Source of the DNA: an uncultured Christensenellaceae bacterium
Lineage (GTDB): Bacteria > Bacillota > Clostridia > Christensenellales > Christensenellaceae
NCBI GenBank assembly: GCA_934438035.1
Contig: CAKSBK010000020.1
Span: 1 to 9,762 of the forward strand
DNA: 9,762 bases
Direction: 5' to 3'
The translations under genes were made by a program, and so were the position numbers. Shown piece after piece: positions 5,735 to 9,762 of this stretch; position 1 is the first letter of the stretch, and each line of letters opens with the position of its first letter. The notes under the pieces are model-generated. The model saw only the letters and a list, made by a program, of their open reading frames with translations, did no database searches and was not told the DNA's origin.

Positions 5735-6247
5735 ATGGATTATTTAAAGCTTGCGCAGGTTCTGAAACCGCAGGGAATAAAAGGAGAGCTTAAGCTTAAG
5801 GCTTTTACCGATGACCTTGCAAGATTTTCGGATCTTGCGCATCTGTATTTTAAAAGCGGCGAAAATTATATTTGCTATAAAGTTGACTCGTCAAGAACAT
5901 ATAAAAACTTTGTTTACGTTAAGCTGAAAGAAATTAACAGTATTGAAGAGGCGGAAACCCTAAGAAACCAATTTTTGTATATCGACAGAGATAACGCCGC
6001 AAAGCTCCCTGAGGGCAGCGACTATATCGCTGATATTATAGGCTGCGCAGTTTATAACGAAAGCAAAAAAGTCGGAGTTGTAAAAGAAATAATAAATAAC
6101 GGCGCAGGAGATATTTACGTTTTAACCGCCGAGCAGGGAGAAATAATGTTTCCTGCCGCACCGGGTGTTATTACTTCGCGCGACGTTAAAAAGAAGCTCA
6201 TTACCGTTGACCCTAAAAGATTTGCACAGGTTGCTCTTTATGATTGA
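5735..6247 (+). CDS. rimM: 16S rRNA processing / ribosome maturation factor RimM
   Basis: A 170-residue assembly factor that binds S19 and helps mature the head of the 30S subunit. The N-terminal RimM domain begins LKLAQVLKPQGIKGELKLKAF and carries the IEEAETLRNQ segment (70-79). The C-terminal PRC-barrel domain (about 98-166) carries SDYIADIIGC, GAGDIYVL (123-130) and the IMFPAAPGVI segment (137-146). The ATG lies one base after the khpA stop with only a weak upstream site, so it probably depends on coupled translation. Its last eight bases overlap the trmD start. Confidence 0.96.
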   Translation: MDYLKLAQVLKPQGIKGELKLKAFTDDLARFSDLAHLYFKSGENYICYKVDSSRTYKNFVYVKLKEINSIEEAETLRNQFLYIDRDNAAKLPEGSDYIADIIGCAVYNESKKVGVVKEIINNGAGDIYVLTAEQGEIMFPAAPGVITSRDVKKKLITVDPKRFAQVALYD

Positions 6248-6926
6248 ATTTAACGTTTTGACCCTTTTTCCCGAGATGTTTTCGGGATTTTTAAATAACA
6301 GCATTTGCGCCCGAGCTTTAGAGAACGGGCTTATTGACGTTAACCTATACAATTTTCGCGAATATACCGTTGATAAACACAGAAGAGTTGATGATTATCC
6401 TTTCGGCGGCGGAGCGGGAATGCTAATAGCGCCGCAGTCAGTTTTTGATTGCTTTGAAGCGGTTCATATGTCGCATATGGGCGGACGCGAGATAAACGTA
6501 TATATGTCTCCTTCGGGAAAGGTGCTCGATATGCCTTTGGCAAAACGGCTTGCAGGTTATGACAGGATTAATATTCTCTGCGGGCATTACGAGGGCGTTG
6601 ATCAAAGAATAATAGATAATCTTATAGACGAAGAAATTTCAATCGGCGATTATGTGCTGACGGGCGGCGAGCTTCCCGCCATGGTGCTTATGGATTGCCT
6701 TATGCGTCATATAGACGGCGTTTTGGGAAACAGCGAAAGTACCGGAGAAGAGAGCTTCTCTGAAAATCTTCTGGAATATCCGCAGTATACGCGTCCGGCA
6801 GATTTCAGGGGTTTAAAGGTTCCCGAAATATTGCTTTCCGGGCATCACGCAAACATAAAAAAATGGCAGCGCGAGCAGGCGCTTATAAAAACGAGAAAAG
6901 TACGTCCCGAGCTTTTAGAAAAGTAA
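6240..6926 (+). CDS. trmD: tRNA (guanine-N1)-methyltransferase TrmD
   Basis: Methylates G37 next to the anticodon using S-adenosylmethionine, preventing +1 frameshifting. It acts as a dimer with a trefoil-knot SAM site. Starting at the ATG at 6240, which overlaps rimM by 8 nt, the protein has 228 residues and begins MIEFNVLTLFPEMF; an in-frame ATG at 6165 lies inside rimM and is not used. Motifs: VDDYPFGGGAGM (50-61), SPSGK (90-94), LCGHYEGVDQR (113-123), IGDYVLTGGELPA (135-147), Arg156, YPQYTRP (180-186) and SGHHANIKKWQ (200-210). The catalytic Asp169 of the Haemophilus and E. coli enzymes aligns with Glu171 here (EESF instead of EDSF). The C terminus is about 18 residues shorter than in Haemophilus. 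rplS, the usual next gene, is absent; a terminator follows. Confidence 0.97.
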   Translation: MIEFNVLTLFPEMFSGFLNNSICARALENGLIDVNLYNFREYTVDKHRRVDDYPFGGGAGMLIAPQSVFDCFEAVHMSHMGGREINVYMSPSGKVLDMPLAKRLAGYDRINILCGHYEGVDQRIIDNLIDEEISIGDYVLTGGELPAMVLMDCLMRHIDGVLGNSESTGEESFSENLLEYPQYTRPADFRGLKVPEILLSGHHANIKKWQREQALIKTRKVRPELLEK

Positions 6927-6930
6927 TTTA

Positions 6931-6970
6931 AAAAACCTCCGCTAACCGATAGCGCGGAGGTTCTTTTTTT
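6931..6970. terminator. Bidirectional intrinsic terminator between trmD and the metallophosphatase gene
   Basis: An 11-bp stem (6934-6944 with 6950-6962, carrying a 2-nt bulge on the right arm) with a 5-nt loop. Seven T residues follow on the plus strand at 6964-6970, and an A run at 6930-6935 gives a T run on the minus strand. It sits 7 nt after the trmD stop and 11 nt before the stop of the convergent gene, so it ends both operons. Confidence 0.92.
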
Positions 6971-6981
6971 GCGTGATTATT

Positions 6982-8919
6982 TTATGAATTAACTGTTTTT
7001 TTAGCTTTTTTTCTTTTAACGGCCTTTGTAATTCTTATTGGTATAAAAATCAGCAGGAAAACTATTAGAATTATCAATGCCAAAGCAATATATGTATAAA
7101 CATTGGCGTTTTTTAACATTTCAATCGGAGAAAGACTGCTGTATACGACTTTGTCTCCCCTAGCCTGCGCATATCTTTCGGGAATCTGCGAAACTCCGTC
7201 GATTTTATCAAACGAAGATATATAGCTCGCAAGAGAATACCATTCTTTAACCTCGTTTCCGTTTTTATCGTGTATTATTATTGAGTCATAATCCGTGACA
7301 ATAGAGCCGTCCTTATGTCTCGGAGTGATTTCTAAAATTCCGAAAGACTTTTCCTTTACCGTTGAAAGCATTTGGCAGCAATATAGCCCCGTGACGATTC
7401 TATAAAGCTTGTCGTCTTCAATTTCAGCTTTCGAGCCGTCCTCAAGCACCTGATAGCCGTCGGTAATTTTGTTAAAGAACATTCTCGAGGTGTTATATTC
7501 CCAATGCGCTCCCGTTATATAAAGCTGCGCCGCGCTCATCATCGGAACAACCGTTGCGTCGACCTCCATGCCGTTTTTGATTTCTTTTCCGTAGAGATAA
7601 AACGATACCAAAGGATATCCCGGCGTGCCGTCTGCCCCCACGCCTAAAGATAGCACGTCAAAAGCGTCTGAAACGGTTATATCGCCCTTAATAAAAGTGT
7701 CTCTTATAACTCCTGAAGCATTGAGAGCAAAATCAACGTATTCGTAATTTTCTCCTTCGGCATTTTTAACGGCATAAACATATGAATCCGTTATAATATT
7801 TCCGAGCGCCTTATCCTCCTGCGCCCCGCCCGTTCTTTCAAAGTCAAAGTCGCTTTTTGCAATAACTTCGTCAGAAGTCATGTTGTAGTTTTTTAAATAA
7901 TGCTCGTCAATCAGCTTTTTATATCCCGCTATTTCCTCGGAAATTTCTTTATTGTCTTCAACGGTTTCGTCAACGGGTATAAGAGAATAGCTGTCTAAAG
8001 AGGTTTTCCCCTCGGAATTTTTAGAAAGCTTTATAACTCCCAGGTTTTTGCAGTATTCACCGCAGGAAGCGATTACGGTATCGTTAACTATTAGAGGCTC
8101 TTCAAAAGTTGTATGGGAATGTGCGCTTACTATAACGTCGATTCCGTCTACTTCTTTTGCGAGCTTAACGTCCTCGGATGAGTTTAAATCATACTCAGTT
8201 CCGGAATGAGAAAGGCAGATAATGTAATCGGCATTTTCCTTTTGATTGATTTCTTTTACTATCCGTTTGGCAGTAACTATAGTATCTTCCCATTTCATCC
8301 CCGACATAGGCGTATCTTCGTCCGCTTCTTTACCCATAAGCCCGAAAACGGCGAAGCGCACCCCGTCTTTTTCCACTACGGTATAGTCCTTTATGCCCGC
8401 ATTTTTATAAGCTTCTTTTGCTTTATCGCAGAGACTTGTGTATTTCTCGTCTCCCGGCTCGGGCGGCAGATAGTTTGCCTCCACAATCTGAGGAAGAGGA
8501 TCTTTTGACGCTACCGCATTGTTAAGCATATCTATAGTACCCTGCATACGAAAATCAAACTCATGATTGCCGAAGGTAATAACGTCATATTTTAATTTTC
8601 CCAATATTCGCAGTTCAGCGGCGTCGGTCGCATAAACCGTTTGAAAAAGAGAACCCATTGAAAAATCTCCGCCGTCGACGGTGATTACGCTGTTTTCGGA
8701 ATTTCTGTATTTTTCAAGCAGCGTATAAAGTCTTGCATATCCGCCGGATTCTCCGCCCTCTTCGGTTTTTACGGGTAGAAGATGGCTGTGCATGTCATGC
8801 GTAAAAAGCACGGTAGCATTTTTTTCTGCAATTTCTGTACTTTCGCCAAGAACAGAAACAGGAAACACACACACGAGTACAAATACCGCTAAAATCAACA
8901 AACAAAGTTTCTTTTTCAA
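6982..8919 (-). CDS. Membrane-anchored bifunctional metallophosphatase / 5'-nucleotidase
   Basis: A 645-residue exported hydrolase of the UshA/CD73 family that cleaves phosphate from extracellular nucleotides. Residues 1-25 (MKKK, a long hydrophobic stretch, then SVLG) form a signal peptide. The dinuclear-metal domain shows Asp42 and His44 in FTHDMHSH, Asp85 in GGDF, Asn118-His119 in FGNHEFD, His238 in CLSHSG and His267/His269 in SAHSH. The C-terminal 5_nucleotid_C domain (about 350-550) shows LGNIITDSY and LNASGVIRD. A transmembrane helix at about 607-630, followed by a lysine/arginine tail, should anchor it to the membrane, with no LPXTG motif. The start is TTG at 8919, supported by AAGGAG 7 nt upstream and the signal peptide. 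Its real substrate (nucleotide, nucleotide sugar or 2',3'-cyclic nucleotide) is not deducible. Confidence 0.94.
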   Translation of the reverse strand: MKKKLCLLILAVFVLVCVFPVSVLGESTEIAEKNATVLFTHDMHSHLLPVKTEEGGESGGYARLYTLLEKYRNSENSVITVDGGDFSMGSLFQTVYATDAAELRILGKLKYDVITFGNHEFDFRMQGTIDMLNNAVASKDPLPQIVEANYLPPEPGDEKYTSLCDKAKEAYKNAGIKDYTVVEKDGVRFAVFGLMGKEADEDTPMSGMKWEDTIVTAKRIVKEINQKENADYIICLSHSGTEYDLNSSEDVKLAKEVDGIDVIVSAHSHTTFEEPLIVNDTVIASCGEYCKNLGVIKLSKNSEGKTSLDSYSLIPVDETVEDNKEISEEIAGYKKLIDEHYLKNYNMTSDEVIAKSDFDFERTGGAQEDKALGNIITDSYVYAVKNAEGENYEYVDFALNASGVIRDTFIKGDITVSDAFDVLSLGVGADGTPGYPLVSFYLYGKEIKNGMEVDATVVPMMSAAQLYITGAHWEYNTSRMFFNKITDGYQVLEDGSKAEIEDDKLYRIVTGLYCCQMLSTVKEKSFGILEITPRHKDGSIVTDYDSIIIHDKNGNEVKEWYSLASYISSFDKIDGVSQIPERYAQARGDKVVYSSLSPIEMLKNANVYTYIALALIILIVFLLIFIPIRITKAVKRKKAKKTVNS

Positions 8920-8926
8920 AATTATT

Positions 8927-8932
8927 CTCCTT
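8927..8932 (-). promoter_or_regulatory. Ribosome binding site supporting a TTG start
   Basis: AAGGAG on the minus strand, 7 nt before TTG at 8919-8917. No ATG or GTG begins the signal peptide, so this site fixes the unusual start codon of the metallophosphatase. Confidence 0.8.
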
Positions 8933-8940
8933 AGTTATTT

Positions 8941-8965
8941 AAAAAAGACGGAAAAAACCGTCTTT
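8941..8965 (-). terminator. Intrinsic terminator or attenuator after galU
   Basis: On the minus strand a perfect 8-bp stem (AAAGACGG at 8965-8958, CCGTCTTT at 8951-8944) with a loop of six T residues; the stem's final TTT and three further T residues make a six-T run (8946-8941). It overlaps the galU stop codon and ends only 21 nt before the TTG start of the next gene, leaving no room for a promoter there. Confidence 0.85.
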
Positions 8966-9762
8966 AAAAAGTCTTTACAAGCTCTTTTAAATATTCCTTA
9001 AAGCCCTCTTTAAGCTTAGGGTCGTTTAACGCAAATTCGCATGTGGCGGTAAGATAGCCAAGCTTATTTCCTACGTCATAACGCTTGCCTTCAAATTCAT
9101 AAGCCATTACGCCCTCGCTTTTAATTAAAGAAGCAATGGCGTCCGTAAGCTGAATTTCTCCGCCTACGCCCTCCTTTTGCTTTTCTATCGCAGTGAAAAC
9201 AGACGGAGAAAGAACGTATCTTCCCATTATTGCAATATTTGACGGCGCCTTTGATATTTCAGGCTTTTCCACCATTGAGCTTACTTGAATTGTTTTTCCG
9301 TCAGTTTTTCCGGGAGTAATTATGCCGTATTTATTTACGTCTTCAAAAGGAACATGCTGAACGCCGACAACAGTTTTGTTATGTTTATCATATGTATCAA
9401 AAAGCTGCTTTAAAGCAGGTTCCTTTGAAACGACAATATCATCTCCTAAAATAACGCCGAAAGGCTCGTTTCCCACAAAGTCTTTCGCACAGTATATCGC
9501 GTCTCCTAAGCCGCGAGGAGTTTTCTGACGTATAAAGTGAAGATTTACCATTCCGCCTATATCGCGAACAAGCTTTAATAGTTCGGTCTTTCCGGCTTTT
9601 TCAAGCTCCATTTCAAGCTCCAATGAACGGTCAAAATGGTCTTCAATCGCCCTTTTGTTTCTTCCTGTAATAATTAAAATACTTTGTACGCCGGAGGCAA
9701 TTGCCTCTTCAACTATGTATTGTATTGTAGGCTTATCAACTATAGGAAGCATTTCTTTTGGT
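8964..9762 (-). CDS. galU: UTP-glucose-1-phosphate uridylyltransferase (partial, N terminus outside window)
   Basis: Makes UDP-glucose from UTP and glucose-1-phosphate for envelope polysaccharides and glycolipids. The frame is open to the window edge and begins PKEMLPIVDKPTIQYIVEEA. In complete homologues this follows a roughly 25-residue nucleotide-binding segment (GxGTRFLPATKA-like), so the ATG at 9752 is an internal methionine and the gene is cut by the window, not truncated in nature. Further landmarks: RQKTPRGLGDAIYCAKDFVG, the metal-binding GDD in VILGDDIV, GRYVLSPSVF, GGEIQLTDAIASL and RYDVGNKLGYL near the C terminus. The visible 265 residues plus the missing end match the usual length of about 290. 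It is followed on the same strand by a hairpin and the metallophosphatase gene. Confidence 0.96.
   Translation of the reverse strand, partial: PKEMLPIVDKPTIQYIVEEAIASGVQSILIITGRNKRAIEDHFDRSLELEMELEKAGKTELLKLVRDIGGMVNLHFIRQKTPRGLGDAIYCAKDFVGNEPFGVILGDDIVVSKEPALKQLFDTYDKHNKTVVGVQHVPFEDVNKYGIITPGKTDGKTIQVSSMVEKPEISKAPSNIAIMGRYVLSPSVFTAIEKQKEGVGGEIQLTDAIASLIKSEGVMAYEFEGKRYDVGNKLGYLTATCEFALNDPKLKEGFKEYLKELVKTF

Noticed and set aside
6165..6239. Upstream in-frame ATG for trmD inside rimM
   Set aside because: The extra 25 residues resemble no TrmD; the start at 6240 gives the conserved MIEFNVLTLFPEMF beginning.
8206..8508. Open frame of 100 codons on the plus strand inside the metallophosphatase gene
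   Set aside because: Antisense to the conserved catalytic domain; the translation is low-complexity, rich in Phe, Ile and Arg, with no family resemblance.
1..9762. CRISPR arrays, tRNA/rRNA genes, insertion sequences, phage or toxin-antitoxin genes
   Set aside because: Both strands were read for them. The window is nearly filled by recognised housekeeping genes, and the largest gaps hold only promoters, leaders and terminators.

Overview
The window looks like chromosomal housekeeping DNA from a moderately AT-rich member of the Bacillota, most likely class Clostridia. The evidence is a YlxM-Ffh-S16-KhpA-RimM-TrmD operon, a DegV protein, LytTR-type signalling, an OGG1-type glycosylase of clostridial style, strong GGAGG ribosome binding sites and near-consensus sigma-A promoters. 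Genus cannot be read from the sequence. I see no mobile element, CRISPR array, tRNA or rRNA.

Layout. Positions 1-775 carry a LytTR response regulator on the plus strand, convergent with a degV gene (772-1656, minus), with a shared hairpin terminator between them. Behind degV on the minus strand lie an 8-oxoguanine DNA glycosylase (1764-2615), rpmA (L27) and rplU (L21). rplU is driven by a perfect TTGACA-17-TATAAT promoter and has a structured leader. The 254-bp region 3273-3526 is a divergent promoter region and the largest gene-free stretch. From it ylxM, ffh, rpsP, khpA, rimM and trmD run rightwards to a bidirectional terminator at 6934-6970. The rest is minus strand: a membrane-anchored 5'-nucleotidase-family metallophosphatase (6982-8919), preceded by a galU gene that runs off the right edge.

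How the genes fit together. The two divergent units supply parts of the translation machinery: L21 and L27 to the left; the SRP GTPase with its accessory protein, S16, an RNA-binding KH protein, the 30S maturation factor RimM and the tRNA m1G37 methyltransferase to the right. The flanking genes are a sensor-response regulator, a fatty-acid-binding protein, a base-excision repair enzyme, an extracellular nucleotide hydrolase and a UDP-glucose synthase.

No wholly new system is evident. The most useful oddities are as follows. (i) L27 lacks the cleaved N-terminal extension usual in Bacillota, and the prp protease gene that removes it is missing from its usual place. (ii) A 16-bp direct repeat, spaced exactly 50 bp, brackets the ylxM-ffh promoter, and the downstream copy forms a perfect inverted repeat at the predicted transcription start. 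(iii) Two intercistronic terminator-like hairpins sit directly upstream of ribosome binding sites with no room for a promoter. (iv) TrmD has Glu at the position of the catalytic Asp. (v) The rplU leader can form alternative pairings, and the rplU 3' end has an inverted repeat.
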